64,000 bases of DNA, taken from NCBI GenBank assembly GCA_000708835.1, contig DF236952.1, positions 124,001 through 188,000 on the forward strand, written 5' to 3'. This document shows, in pieces, positions 51,101 through 64,000 of the stretch. The position numbers and the translations under genes are program-made. This DNA comes from Klebsormidium nitens. Taxonomy: Eukaryota > Streptophyta > Klebsormidiophyceae > Klebsormidiales > Klebsormidiaceae. Below the pieces are notes generated by a model. The model did no database searches, had not been told where the DNA came from, and worked only from the letters and a program-made list of their open reading frames with translations. Numbering within the stretch: the stretch's first letter is position 1; the number at the start of each line of letters is the position of its first letter.

Positions 51101-54100
51101 ACTTTTGAAACAATCCTCATGTAGGTTCACGAACAGACCGGGGTGCCTTCTGGCCGACTTTGAACGTCTGAGATGTCGTCTCACTCTGCTCAGCAAAGTT
51201 CAGCGAAGCTTGACTTCCCCCTCTTTCAACCGCAGGGATTGGGGAGAAGTCGGTGGAGAAGCTTCAACTGTGGGCTGCCTCCCTTGACATGACGCTCCCG
51301 CAAGCCCTTCATGTAAGCGCATGCGCTCTTTCTTACTTCCGAAACAGTTACGACTATAGGGTTTCAGGGCTTTGAAAAGGAATCGTAGCAAGCTTCTATC
51401 ATCCCGCTGTAGCATCCTTTCGCACAGCTTTCGTTGCGATCTGTCTGAGGACGAGCGACGGCGTGTCTTGGCTCTGCTGGGGCTGCATGCTGTCGCGTCC
51501 GTTGAAAAAGCATCCGAAGTCTCAGGAGGGCGTGTTTCTCAAAGTGTCGCCTTTTCGAGCACGGCACTTGACTGCAAGTGGCAGGTCCTTCACAAATTGC
51601 GACCACTCTTTCGCAGTGGTCTCGTCCCTCGCAAAAGCTCACCTACCCCCGAGCTTCTTTGCGGGAAAAGCGGTGTGTTGCGTTGTTCAACAGCATTGAT
51701 TCATCCCGCTCTTCCATCACTTCTGGTCCTTCCATCTCGAGCTATCATTTCAGCTTTGCTTGGAAGCACTGGTTCTGCACGTTTTTAGCTTCTCGCAAAT
51801 CGGCTTACTTTGCCGATTCTTTCACCTTTGTGGAACCCAGGGCATACTCGATCGACGCTTCCTCTTTATTCTGGCTGATAATACCGCCTTTGACTGTGCA
51901 GGAGTACCGGAAGCAGTTGCCAGACAGTCTCGCTCTCACCAGCCGAATCAAGTGAGTTCTGGCTCCAGTTAGCCTGCTCGGTCTTCGTGCTCTTGCACAA
52001 TCTTCCTTATCGGTCTTGGAGAACTTTTCGTTGTCGCTGGAAAATAACCTCGGTAGCAGAGAAAAAGATTACCTATTCTATGAATGTAATGTGGGTCGGT
52101 TCGTGTGGTCAAATACCAGCCTCAGATCTGACGTGGACCAACATTAGCTACTTGACGGGTCCGTGTGCCAGAAACGAGTAAGCGCCGGTGGAAGCCGTCG
52201 CCATGCCTTTGGACCGCGAATGTCGAAGTCCTTCAGTCCGTTCGCTAACAAGCCAATCCCTGAGCAAGCAAGCATTGGAGGTGCTTGCGAATTCATTGAC
52301 CTTGCAAGGCGGACGCGCCTTCTCAGAATTCATGTGCGTTTTGACTATTCTTGTTGGTTTCGTGCAGGTCTGCCGTGCAGCGGTTCACTCTGCTGATGGA
52401 TCATTTGTCCGTGATGAGCCAAACCGAGTCGCTGGACGTGCTGATACGGGAGATTCTGCAGAGGTGAGGCGATTGGAGGAACCATGCTTGATGCGCGTTT
52501 GGAGACAGATTGATAAATCAGGGAGGCGGTCCGACAGCCCCGCTGGTAAATCAAGAATTGGTGATCCTCAGTACTTGCGATTCTCAGTTGCATTCAGACC
52601 TTGATCGTTCTTTCACAACAACCTACGAAAGTCCCTTGAACTATCGGGTGGGGTGATCAGCACAACAGCTGGTGCTTTCTCACACCTCGATGTTTCTGAG
52701 AAGATGCCTTTTCATGATTATAAGAAGCCTCTGTTCGTTGCTTTCCAGGACGGACTACGAGCAGCGTATCTTCGCGACCAGGACGGAGGACGATGACGGT
52801 CTTTGCAAGCTTTTCCAGCCCTTCCACTGGATTTTATCAAGATTGAACTGAAGTTGTCGCGTCCAATCTTCCATAACGACCCTGTTTTCAATCCGTTTGA
52901 GGATGAGTTACGAGCAACACATTCTGGCGACCAAGACGGAGGACATGGACGAACGTTGCAAGTCTAAGCAGCCGATCAGACGTGGACCCAGCTCATTGAC
53001 TTCTGGGAAAACTTGATATTTCATCCAAAGCTCTCTCTAGCAGTCCTTAGGACAGATTACGAGCAGCACGTTCCCACGACCAGGACGGAGGATATGGACG
53101 GAAAGTGCGAAACCTACACAGCATCTCGCAAGCGGACCCACGTAAAAGGTTTCCTAAACAAGGCGCGCTCTATGACTGACGAAGTTCCTGAATTGTGCCT
53201 GTCCAGGACGGACTACGACCATTACATCCTCGCAGTCAAGACGGAGAACGTGGACGGGACTTGCAAATCGACACAGTCTTTCAAGGAAACCCGACAAAGT
53301 CGTGTTCTCGTCTGCCCAACGCGCCTGTTCTCCTACTTTCCAGGACGGAATACGAGGCGCACATCTTCACGACCAAGTCGGAGGACATGGCGGAGAAGCG
53401 CGAGCGGTGGGAGCACGTCCAGGACCTGCGGCAGGCCGCGCGCGAGCACGAGCGCAAGAACGGGGCCGGGGCGGCCGCGCTAGCGTCGTTCCTAGAGGAC
53501 GTGGCGCTCGCGGCCGCGGTGGACGAGGAAGGGGTGGAGGGGGGCGCGAAAAAAGCGGTGGGTGCTCGGACTGACCCGTAAATTGTGTTTCCCACTGGGC
53601 CCGACCCTAAAGCTCGTGGGTCTTTCGAATAGGTATGGTGAGCTCAACTTATAGGACTGGGACGGGTAGGGTTAGTAAAGTGGTTAGGGTGGGTACGGGT
53701 GCGGAGCGGGTGATTATTGGGGTTCAGGTTTAAAGTGTTAGCTTCGTCTTTTTAAACTTGAGCTTACTAAATATTTTAGAGAGGTATCTAAGGCGCTGGA
53801 GGTTGTGCGTGCCAAGTCCTGTATCCTTCTCCTATCCCGAGAGTTACTCTATTTTCTTCTTATTGCGACGGCGCTCGACAAGGAATCAGGGAGGCCTTGA
53901 CACGCAGAATGACCCCCTCCCTCTCACTGACTCGACAAGGTGGATACACGCGACCTCCAGTCTGTGTCTTTTTCTTTAACCTCCTCCAACACCGAAGTGT
54001 CAAAGCGTGAGCGCCCAGATCCAGTGTACAAAGCTCTCCTCTTAGGCCCAGCCGATGATGAAGCTGATCTTGAAACACCCGCCCACGGGCCTTGGATGAA

Positions 54101-55112
54101 CGTCTATAGCATCAAGATCGTGAAGCTTTGAGCCCGTCGGTATAGCACTGCCTCAGAATCCTAGTAGTCCTTCTGTTCTCCTCAGGGCAACAATTTCGCA
54201 GGCGGCTCAGCGAGGTCATGAAGCGGATGAGTGCGGTTATTCTCGAGAGTTCGTAGACTGCCCAGGCTGTCGTAAAATCGACGACTCTTTACACGCCGTC
54301 GATTCATTTGGCGTCCAGACGCCTACATGGAAGCTGCAATTTTAGAACCTAAACTTCGGATTTCTAATCACAGGGCAAGAGCGCGCAGGCGGCGCAACCG
54401 GTCGTCAAGCTGATGACAATCCATGCCGCAAAGGGCCTCGAGTTCCCGTGCGTCTTTTTGGTGGGCGTCGAAGAGGGCCTCCTTCCGGTGAACCAGAGCA
54501 TCCCCTACCCGGAACTCGTGGCGGAGGAACGCCGCCTCTGCTACGTGGCAATTACGCGGGCCAGGGACCGATTGTGAGCCACGTGTCGCCCCGGGGTTTG
54601 CTGGTTGGGTTGAGGCGAGGAGAATCTGGAAGAGGAGGGTGCTTGCGTTGCAACTGGACTCTTGTTGTCTGTTTTTCGTTCGTGGGTGATGGAAGATGTC
54701 TCATGTAAGCTACGCAATTTCTTCTATTGGTTAAGCAAGTTCGAGGACATTGGTCAAGAATGATTCCAGAGATTTCGAGATTGCTGTGTTTACAAGTGAT
54801 GACAGAGTTGCCAGTGTTTCTTATTAAGACGCATTCAGATGTTCTTGAAATCAACGCTTTGAGCTCCACGTTTGCTGCTTATTATCGAAGCTACCATGAG
54901 ACTGTTTGGGAGAAATTGTAGTGTCACATAATGAGGCGAAGAATCGCATTGCATCAAGCTCCTTTCCAACGCTTTCATTGAAGTGTCGAGGCGTGTACTC
55001 AGGTCGACTACATCTTCTTTTTTGCAGGTTCCTGTCAAGGGCCGATACACGATTCATCAACGGAAAGGTGCTTTTCCAACGTGCATCTCGGTTCTGGACG
55101 GAGCTGGCTTAG
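39192..55112 (+). CDS. Fusion of Twinkle-type zinc-ribbon/TOPRIM primase half with UvrD/Srs2-type SF1 helicase
   Basis: Nineteen exons: 39192-39758, 40075-40497, 40965-41097, 41647-43406, 44199-44285, 45673-45810, 46314-46535, 47023-47112, 48044-48256, 48696-48815, 49343-49486, 50464-50544, 50794-50884, 51236-51312, 51902-51951, 52368-52463, 53344-53557, 54374-54573 and 55028-55112. The total is 4791 nt, 1596 aa, phases consistent. The N terminus ([19 protein letters not shown]) resembles an organellar presequence; earlier in-frame starts exist from 38682. Zinc ribbon: CPKCNGG and [36 protein letters not shown], then [20 protein letters not shown], as in plant Twinkle. A ~430-aa Ser/Gly/Arg-rich linker follows. 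Helicase motifs: GPGSGKT (I), TFTNKAA (Ia), VDEFQDT (II), [14 protein letters not shown] (III), LRKNYRST (IV), [11 protein letters not shown] (V), CYVAITRAR (VI); all look active. Exon 4 alone contains both the TOPRIM end and motif I in one open frame. Likely role: organellar DNA replication or repair (inferred). Confidence 0.88.
43561..43745 (+). repeat. Decayed copies of the helicase motif-I exon end (exon 4 donor side)
   Basis: Downstream of the functional donor (43407), 43561-43675 repeats the final ~90 coding bases (CCGGGAAAACCAAGGTGCT, then GGGTTGCGCACTTGGTGCTT) and the following intron start (AAGTGCGGCC). A shorter copy lies at about 43705-43745. Confidence 0.85.
46860..46895 (+). repeat. 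Weak relic of the exon-8 acceptor
   Basis: CCGCAGCTCGAACTTCGCAA resembles the functional junction at 47022/47023 (TCGCAG|GCCGAGCTTCGCAA) about 160 bp further on. It is a single degenerate copy. Confidence 0.45.
47585..48043 (+). repeat. Three decayed copies of the DEFQDT (motif II) exon start
   Basis: Upstream of the functional acceptor (exon start 48044), copies lie near 47598 (GTGGACGAATTGCAAGACAC), 47733 (GTGGACGACTTTCAGGACAC) and 47888-47970. The last keeps the acceptor GTAGGCGTACCGC and GTGGACGAGTTCCAAAAGAC. Similarity extends into the flanking intron. Spacing is about 135-180 bp. Confidence 0.85.
49487..49492 (+). other. GC-AG intron donor after exon 11
   Basis: Exon 11 ends TCTCAG with GCACGT following. 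Joining here to the acceptor before 50464 gives the conserved TNSQ-SRKF sequence in phase 0; no GT donor gives an in-phase join. The neighbouring decayed copy reads CCCAG followed by GCAAGT, a consensus GC donor. Confidence 0.7.
49487..50070 (+). repeat. Five decayed copies of the exon-11 donor end
   Basis: The end of exon 11 (GGGGACATGGCCATACTCTA, then CCGCACCAACTCTCAG) recurs in degrading form near 49545, 49715, 49795, 49880 and 50020. Each keeps GGG(G/A)(A/C)(C/A)(A/G)TGG-like text; the nearest and farthest also keep CGCACCAA...TC(C)CAG followed by GCA, that is, the GC-type donor. C-rich runs separate the copies. Confidence 0.8.
52749..53343 (+). repeat. Four partial copies of the exon-17 start
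   Basis: Functional exon 17 starts at 53344 (CAG|GACGGAATACGAGGCGCA). Partial copies near 52750, 52903, 53050 and 53208 each keep most of this ~50-bp start (TACGAGCA..., then GACCA(A/G)GACGGAGGA). They stop at the same point, just after the GACGG-like codons, and are followed by TGCAA/TGCGAA. Period is close to 150 bp. Most keep an AGGACG-type acceptor. Confidence 0.88.
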
Positions 55113-56441
55113 AGCGGCAGCGTCATTCCACTAACCCACAAGATAATTCTCTCAAATACTGCTGACATCTGAAAACGCGTAGGGTCTGCCTTACCACTGG
55201 GGGTGCTCATACTGTGGCTCTAAGTGGGCAGCCTTGGGTTGGCCTGTGACACGCACGTTCTGGGCCCCTGTTTGCATGAAAATATTCAATCTGCATGATT
55301 GTTGTACAGTCTGTTCAACTTGACACTTGAAAAAATACCTTCTAAAAGCCCGGACGAGCCTATGGAGTGATTATCTGAGGTCTCTTATCCCCTAGTTGGA
55401 AATGATGACCACCAAAATACCAAGTAAAACGATCTAGGATTGCACGTTGATGTACTTTTCAGAGTCACCTATTGCAAATTTCCAGACTTGGCACATAGCT
55501 ATGTGCCATGGATGCAATGAATCCTGTGACCGATCGATGATTAGTATGCGTTTGCGAAGTGCACCGACTACCATGCTATGATGCTCCGATTAGGTAGTAT
55601 GCATGCACATCGTTGCTGCCGCGCCATCTGTTGGCTACATATGCCTGGCACTATATATAGGCGACAATCTCTATGTGTACGTATTGTATACCGTGTACGC
55701 GTACAATCAGAATATTGATCGATCAGCTAATTTGACATATATATTCGTTTTAATTCCATTGCATGATCGGATGCACCAACAATGTCAGTGTATGAACATG
55801 ATGCACTGAAGGATCATGGCAAGCATGACCATGTCAGCGGCGCACGCGCAAATGAAGAGCTACTGCAAAATTTGATGTGATAGTAGATTTAACACGTCAC
55901 GTCATATATCCAATTAAAAACTTCACTGCATGCAACTCGGCGTATTGCTCAAGTCCACGCCAGCAATCGTGAAGAGATGCGGCCGAACCATGCACTTAGA
56001 TGTGCAATCATGGCGCGTGACATGGTGCACGCTGTTGTTCAATGTCTACTTCGCGTTAGAAGATGATTTCGATTGCAACATTAACGATGAACCTTGACAA
56101 TCTCTGTTTATCATATCTCTTGCAGTCCTGCAAGAAGCACATGACGTAGCCTGGATTTCAGCTTCTGGCCGATTCTTCACTTGCACAGACTACAGTAGCT
56201 TTGACTTTCGCCAGCATGAGAACTTAGCGATCGTACTCGCAACTTCTTATATAAACTACAATCCCAGAACGTAGACCTGGTATGTATGTACACGTTTCTC
56301 CCTGTACTGTCCATTCTATCGTCCAATGTTGGACGAATCGCACAACCGGGCACAGAACCCATCTTTCCATTTTGACCTACACCTGCCCTGCGCTGCCGTC
56401 TAGAGTGCCGCAATGCGAGCCCCCCGGGACCTTTTCTTAAC
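55113..56441. other. Intergenic region between convergent genes
   Basis: This is the 3' flanks of the fusion gene and AMMECR1. It is AT-rich from 55440 to 56100 (many short TATATA runs near 55650 and 55735). No gene was recognised. Confidence 0.5.
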
Positions 56442-58875
<2,434 letters not shown>

Positions 58876-59694
58876 CTTCCCTGTGATCTCTCTCCCTCAG
58901 CTGCTCTGCGGCAGCCCCGTCGTCAGTGCTGTTTTGGCTCATGTGACTTGCGCAGGAGAATAAGGTACTTGAAACTGGCCCCCTCGCTACAAATTTCCGC
59001 TTCGCATAGCAAGTAATACTTTGGGTACTGAAGGTTGATTGTTCTGCATACAGAGCTCGTAGGCTGGTTGCAAGTAACGTCTTCAGAGCAAGGAGAGGGG
59101 GAGAGAAGGGTGAGTGGACTTGGCGGACGATGGCTGCTTCCTCTTCTACGTACTGGCTGTGAAACAATGCCGGCCTAAGAAGCCTGTTCAAGGATAGAAA
59201 TCAGCTGCTCTGTTATATGCGAACCTCTTTGCGCCTTTTACCTTTTTATTGTCGAGCTTCAAAGCACAGCTTACGGTGCTGCCGTTTCTGGAGCCGAACT
59301 GACGCTCCCCTCCATCATTGTTATTCTGAAACGAAGCCGGAACAGAGAACCGTTGCGAGGCGGCAGCCACAGGCGAGATCCCGGCAGCTGTCGTCCTTTT
59401 TAATTAATCGACATCTAGGGCTATATTTGAATGATTTCAAACGCGTATGTACAGAATAAAGTAGGTACCACACCATTTGTTCCTCCACGTCTTGCTGCTT
59501 GCACTTCAAGTTCAAGTTGAAACTTGAAAGCCCGCCACAGCAGCTGAAGTGCTACACAGCTGCTGCACCTCCCAATTTTTAAAAGCACTAGGCGCGCACG
59601 TTGATGTTCTTTTGAGGTTGGTTTCGATATCCAGGAAGAGCGGATTGCAGAGGATTTAAACCTCTCCCTGTTCTAGGCCTTGGTGGCATTTGGG
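58876..59694. other. Divergent intergenic region (AMMECR1 / HslV)
   Basis: About 820 bp between two outward-facing start codons, presumably with both promoters. No coding sequence, repeat or convincing TATA pair was seen. Confidence 0.45.
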
Positions 59695-62600
59695 ATGGGT
59701 CTCCGCCACCTCGCCCGCCTGGCTGGAATTGCACAACGGGTGCAGTCCACAAGAGGTGGTAAGCGACAGTCGTCCTACCAGAATACTAATTCCAACGTCA
59801 AGTTTGATTGTGATGAGCGGGGCAACAAAAGATTAGAGAGGAAGACACTTTCTTTGATGGAAAAGTGCGCCACTTGCCTTCTTACTTATCTTTCATGCAC
59901 GTGAAAGGACACACTTCAGTAGCTGGGCGTGCACCACAAGCCTGGTCTCAATCAAGATTCAGCATTGCAATGTTTGCATCTGCAGGTGGTATCGTCTCAG
60001 ACTTGCCAGGGTCTTGGCAACAAGCCTGGAGTGGTGTCTCCACAGCATTCAGGTAAATGGCGTCAATTCTTATGGCTACTCCCTGCTTCATCAGTTTCAG
60101 AGAATCTGACCCTACTGCTTGCTGGAGACCTTGCATGTCAACGTGCAGAAAGTGGTTATGTAGAGAGAAAGGTTTGAAGGTTCGTTGCGCACAGAGATTC
60201 TTGCGTAGTGAGCCCCCTGAGTGAGAAAGTCGATCAGAATCTGGTATAGAAAGTTTTGTAAGCTTTGAGCACCCCCGAGTTGATGATTGGATCTTGATCT
60301 GCAACACCCCTGCATGCTGTTGCAGAAGGAAAACACCACACTCCGCTTAGCAATTCTTGCCTCATGATCAGAACTGGCTGCCCTTAGTGGAACCGTACTG
60401 ACGATAGCCACGACCGGTTTGTTTCCCCAGAACAATCGTATGTTGTAAGAAAGGCCGGTCGCACCTCTTGTAAGTGGTCGTGCTTGGTTGCTCAAAACGC
60501 CGCTTTTCCAATCTCCTTGTCTCGCCTGCAGGCTGGAACAGCATCGCTTTGCGTCCTACGATTCGGACGATCGCCGGGTCCGGCACACCACTGTCCTGTG
60601 CGTCCGAAAGGATAATACGGTGGTGATCATGGCGGACGGGCAGGTCACCCTGGGGTCGCAGATCATCAAGCCCAATGTCAAGAAGGTCCGGAGGATCGCA
60701 GACGGAGTGATTGGAGGCTTTGCAGGTGTGCAGCACCGTAGCACAATCATGAAAGGTCTCTTCAGATGATATCAACGTCGGGCTCCCACTGGTCTTAGCT
60801 TCGAAAGCTACTGAACTCGCATGAAGGACGCTGAATTTGTGCTGGGTGATCTCAAGATTCGCTGTTTGCTTTGATTGTTTAGCCTATCATGAATCTCCTT
60901 CTTCTTGAAGGATTTGGTTCTCAAACTCCAATTCAACCAAAGTAAGTTATCTATACAGTTCTTTGAAACAAGTTGTTTCAACCAAATGGGCATTGGCGAT
61001 TGTCGTAATGACCTTTGCGGGGTTGATAGAGAAAGTCTTTTGCAGGACTAACCACCTACTCCGCTCTCTTTTCAGGAACAACGGCGGACGCATTCACGCT
61101 CTTTGAGCGGCTGGAAAACAAGCTCGATGAGAACCAAGGTATGTATTCCCTGAAGGCCTTACTATACTCGAAGCAACTTCACAGGACCTCATACAAGTCG
61201 CTCTTCTGTTGCCATTTTGTCTCGGTCGCATGGCTTCCTTATCATCCCTCACTTTTACGCCCGAAGCTTCTGTTTCGTTTCTGTTTCTCATCCGCATGTG
61301 CCGGCTGATGCTGTTTCGAGGTACCGCAAGCCTGAGCCTGACACACTTCTTCGTCCTTTGCAGGTCAGGTAAGAACGCTCTTCTCTGTCGGAAGAGAAAA
61401 GCAGCATCTTGGCCCAAGGCCAGCGGATTAAAACGGGGCTCAAGTATTTTGTCCTTGTGCCACTGCGCGTCTGGGCGCCACTGCCGTCGTGACTTGCGTA
61501 ACGAACTTGTGCTTTCCCAAGGCTTTGCTCATTGGTTGAAAAGTCGACCCATGCAGATGTTCAGATCGTCGTGGTTTCTTGCCAGTGGTTCCCGCTATCA
61601 TTACCTGTTTTCCGCTACCTAGGACCTCGGATGAAGGAACTCTTTGTGTCTCATTGGCAGTTGATACGGGCAGCAGTGGATCTTGCCAAGGCCTGGCGAA
61701 CGGATAAGTACTTGCGAAAGCTCGACGTAAGTCTGCGCTTCTTAGCAAGCGCTTGTACTGGGCAATTGCTCTCACTGACTGCCTCATATAGCAATGTAAC
61801 CTCGAAGCTATCGTCTCCGATGTACTTCTCCGACTTCCCTCCTCTAATCCTGCGTGTTCTAGCATTCTCAAGCAGGACGAAAAAAGCAGAGTAAGACTTC
61901 AAGAATGGCCACTGCTTTGAGCAGGCTTGAGCACGTTTGAAGGTTATTCGCTTGCTGCGCCCAGGCTGTGATGGTGGTTGCGGACAAGGACGTCTCGCTC
62001 ACGATCACGGGAAACGGTGACGTCTTGGAGCCGCACGATGGGGTCATAGGTGAGCCGTTCTTGAACCGTGATCCAAGTTGCCGACTGCAGTTATCTACTT
62101 ACTCAGCCTGCTAAGTATCGTATTAAGGGGGAAATTCTCAGGACGTTCTTCGGACCTTTGGAAAAGTCGCGTATAAGATCCGAGATTCTCACACGAGTCA
62201 AGCATAACACGAGTGGAAGTCAAGCCGTCAAACAAAAAGTAACTACAGGTTGGCGGATTGCAGTGGGCTTCTCGTGCTTGTATTCCACTTTTACGATTTT
62301 AGGAATGCGGCTATCATTCCGTGAAGCTCGGTTTTGGATGGAGGTTCCGAAAGGAAGCCGTACCTACCAGATGCGGACTGCATCGTTGGACCTGGCGTCA
62401 GCTTCCCTGACTAGAGAGAGCTTTCTTTGGTTTTCTCGTGTTCGCGGATTTTTTAGTGCAGCTTCCGTCAATATGCCTTGACTAAAGTCGATGAATTGAG
62501 TCAGGCGGAAGCATATATTCCCACGAACATAAGTCCATCTACCATGTAGCTCAGAGGAACCGATAGCTTGTCGTTTTGGCGCTCTTTTCAGTCCAGTCAG

Positions 62601-63537
62601 TGCGTCATATTGTCTGAAAGGAGTGCTTTCAGTTGTCTTTGCTCGTGATCACAAAATCGAAAGTTGCCTTCAGGAATTGGATCTGGGGGACCCTACGCCT
62701 TGTCGGCTGCACGGGCACTCATCGACATTCCGGGAATGGATGCTGAGGCAATCGGTAAGCTTTCTTTTGGATGTCTGTTTGAGTGTCCGTTTGAGTTTTA
62801 AATTCTGTTTTTAGCAATCAGGCTCAGAGGCAGTTTTGAAACTGCAAGGACGAAAAAGCACCGAACTCCCGTGTCTGGATCAGCTTTCACATCTATAGAT
62901 TGCTACTATGTCCGGCTGTTCCCACACGATTGTTTTTCGTACGACTGTTTTCTAAACTGGTCGACTTTGGTCAAGCGGGATGGAGAGCACCGGCCTTGGC
63001 AGACCCTGACAGGCCGAGCGGTTGTAAGCCGTTTGCTTTGTTTTCTTGATTGTAGAGCTTTTGCCACAAGGCAGCAGCAGCAAGGTTGGCAATGTCCTTT
63101 CCGTCCGTGTCGGATTAAGTTGGTGTTTCTTATCCCTGGTCGCTCAGATGCTTCGCTTAAAGTGCCTTTGCTTCGTCCGAAAGGCTTGTTGATTGAAAGT
63201 ATGTGGTAGAAAGCCGGGTTGCAAAGGAGACCGAGCTCAAGCGAATCATGACCACCTTTCATCGTCTCCTCCTGCAGCTCGAAAGTCGATGACAATAGCT
63301 GCGGACGTCTGCATATACACAAACCATAACTTTGTCACGGAGACGATCGTCAAGGGAGAAAGACCCAGTCCTGCTCCGACCAGTTCACAAGCAGCACAAG
63401 AAGCAGTCAAGGGTGTTACCGAACCAACGGCAGAAAGTGATTCAGATAAAGTAGACATAGAATCTCTGGGGGAAGAGCCTTTCAAAAGCAGAACGGGTTC
63501 ATCGAGAATCGGAACGACATTCATGATTGATCTATAG
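59695..63537 (+). CDS. HSLV: HslV (ClpQ) ATP-dependent protease peptidase subunit, organellar
   Basis: Nine exons: 59695-59758, 59986-60052, 60532-60725, 61076-61138, 61364-61368 (5 nt), 61661-61726, 61965-62049, 62674-62754 and 63278-63537; 294 aa, phases consistent. The N terminus ([19 protein letters not shown]) is a mitochondrial-type presequence. The mature protein should start at the Thr of [11 protein letters not shown], the catalytic N-terminal threonine. [10 protein letters not shown], the conserved Lys region [75 protein letters not shown] and the C-terminal ADVCIYTN follow in family order. HslV forms a double hexamer gated by the HslU ATPase and degrades misfolded proteins. A ~55-residue acidic C-terminal tail (Ser/Glu/Thr-rich, after VTETIVKGE) exceeds the usual family length. 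HslU was not found in the window. Confidence 0.93.
61364..61368 (+). other. 5-nt microexon of HslV
   Basis: GTCAG is flanked by a strong acceptor (CTTTGCAG) and a strong donor (GTAAGA). It converts phase 1 of the previous exon (ending AACCAAG) to phase 0 and supplies Gly-Gln, producing the conserved NQGQLIRAA segment. Without it, exons 61138 and 61661 do not join in frame. Confidence 0.8.
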
Positions 63538-64000
63538 AAGCATCCAAAGGTAGGCCTTGTAAATCTGGTGACCTAAGACGTGCGCGCTATCAATGGAGAA
63601 AGAAGCCCTTTTCCTTTTCTTGATGTGCCAATTTTGCAGGCGCTTTAGGACAGCGTCCAACATAGTTGATTCATGATGTCATGGTCGTTTTATTTGGCCG
63701 TCACAACCAACAATCCGTTCATTTGCCAGCATTGTATGTGTGTGTGCGTGTGCAATGACGCTCTTCCATGTGCTTATCGACGTGGTAGCTCAGCCTCGTT
63801 ATCGGATGCAAAGAGCATTCCAGTATAGGCACATGCCTGCATCTCTCACACAGCCCGTTCACGCAATGTGTATCCGGGAGTTTCGAATTCGCTTAAGCAT
63901 GCAGTGCATGCATGTCGGAGCACTGGCTCAGTGCCTCACTGAGTGTGCTTCATACCGTCTGATTCAAGCATAGCAGTATATTACCTAGCGTCGATCATAC
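63538..64000. other. 3' flank of HslV
   Basis: A short GTGTGTGTGCGTGTGC run occurs near 63737-63752. No gene or RNA was recognised. Confidence 0.5.

Noticed and set aside
52749-53557. Repeated exon starts as mutually exclusive alternative exons
   Set aside because: The upstream copies are truncated at the same point without a donor in a compatible phase, so they look like relics; transcript data could still change this.
53640-53725. TTAGGG-like, G-rich stretch as interstitial telomere repeat
   Set aside because: Only isolated GGGTTAG or TTAGGG words with no tandem run; probably simple G-rich intron sequence.

Overview
The window looks like nuclear DNA of a streptophyte green alga, with a Klebsormidium-type organism as the best guess. 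Genes are intron-rich, exons are GC-rich and introns mostly GT-AG. The recognisable proteins include plant-type families: germin-like cupins, a DRM-type methyltransferase relative, a chalcone-isomerase-fold FAP, a plant-type AMMECR1, HBS1, a plant-Twinkle-like primase/TOPRIM module and an organellar HslV protease. The species is inferred from gene content only. No tRNA, rRNA, CRISPR array or intact transposon was recognised.

Layout. At the left edge is the 5' part of a minus-strand receptor-like gene (207-3697, runs off the window). A DRM3-like degenerate methyltransferase follows (5823-8784, +), then a minus-strand CUB / membrane span / RING-H2 gene (9839-16950) that is a paralogue of the first gene. 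Next come a CHI-fold FAP gene (17606-21102, +) and two divergently transcribed germin-like genes (22394-25310, -; 29056-32157, +) separated by 3.7 kb of repeat-rich DNA. HBS1 (34267-38142, -) is divergent from a giant 19-exon gene (39192-55112, +) in which a Twinkle-type zinc-ribbon/TOPRIM primase half is fused to a complete UvrD/Srs2-type SF1 helicase. AMMECR1 (56442-58875, -) and HslV (59695-63537, +) form another divergent pair.

Two observations stand out. (1) The TOPRIM-UvrD fusion lies in one uninterrupted 1.76-kb exon holding both the end of the TOPRIM module and helicase motif I. Such a protein would pair a primase-like module with an SF1 helicase instead of the SF4 (DnaB/T7-type) helicase normally found in Twinkle. 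(2) At least eight introns in five genes contain tandem, progressively decayed copies of the adjacent intron-exon junction (part exon, part intron). Copies run upstream from acceptors or downstream from donors. This suggests that introns here grow by junction-spanning tandem duplication.

Exon joins were worked out by hand from splice consensus, reading-phase agreement and family similarity. The HBS1, AMMECR1, HslV, FAP, fusion and germin models all give totals divisible by three (for the plus-strand germin gene only with an alternative acceptor). Start codons of the DRM-like and fusion genes, and several exons of the two CUB/RING genes, remain uncertain.
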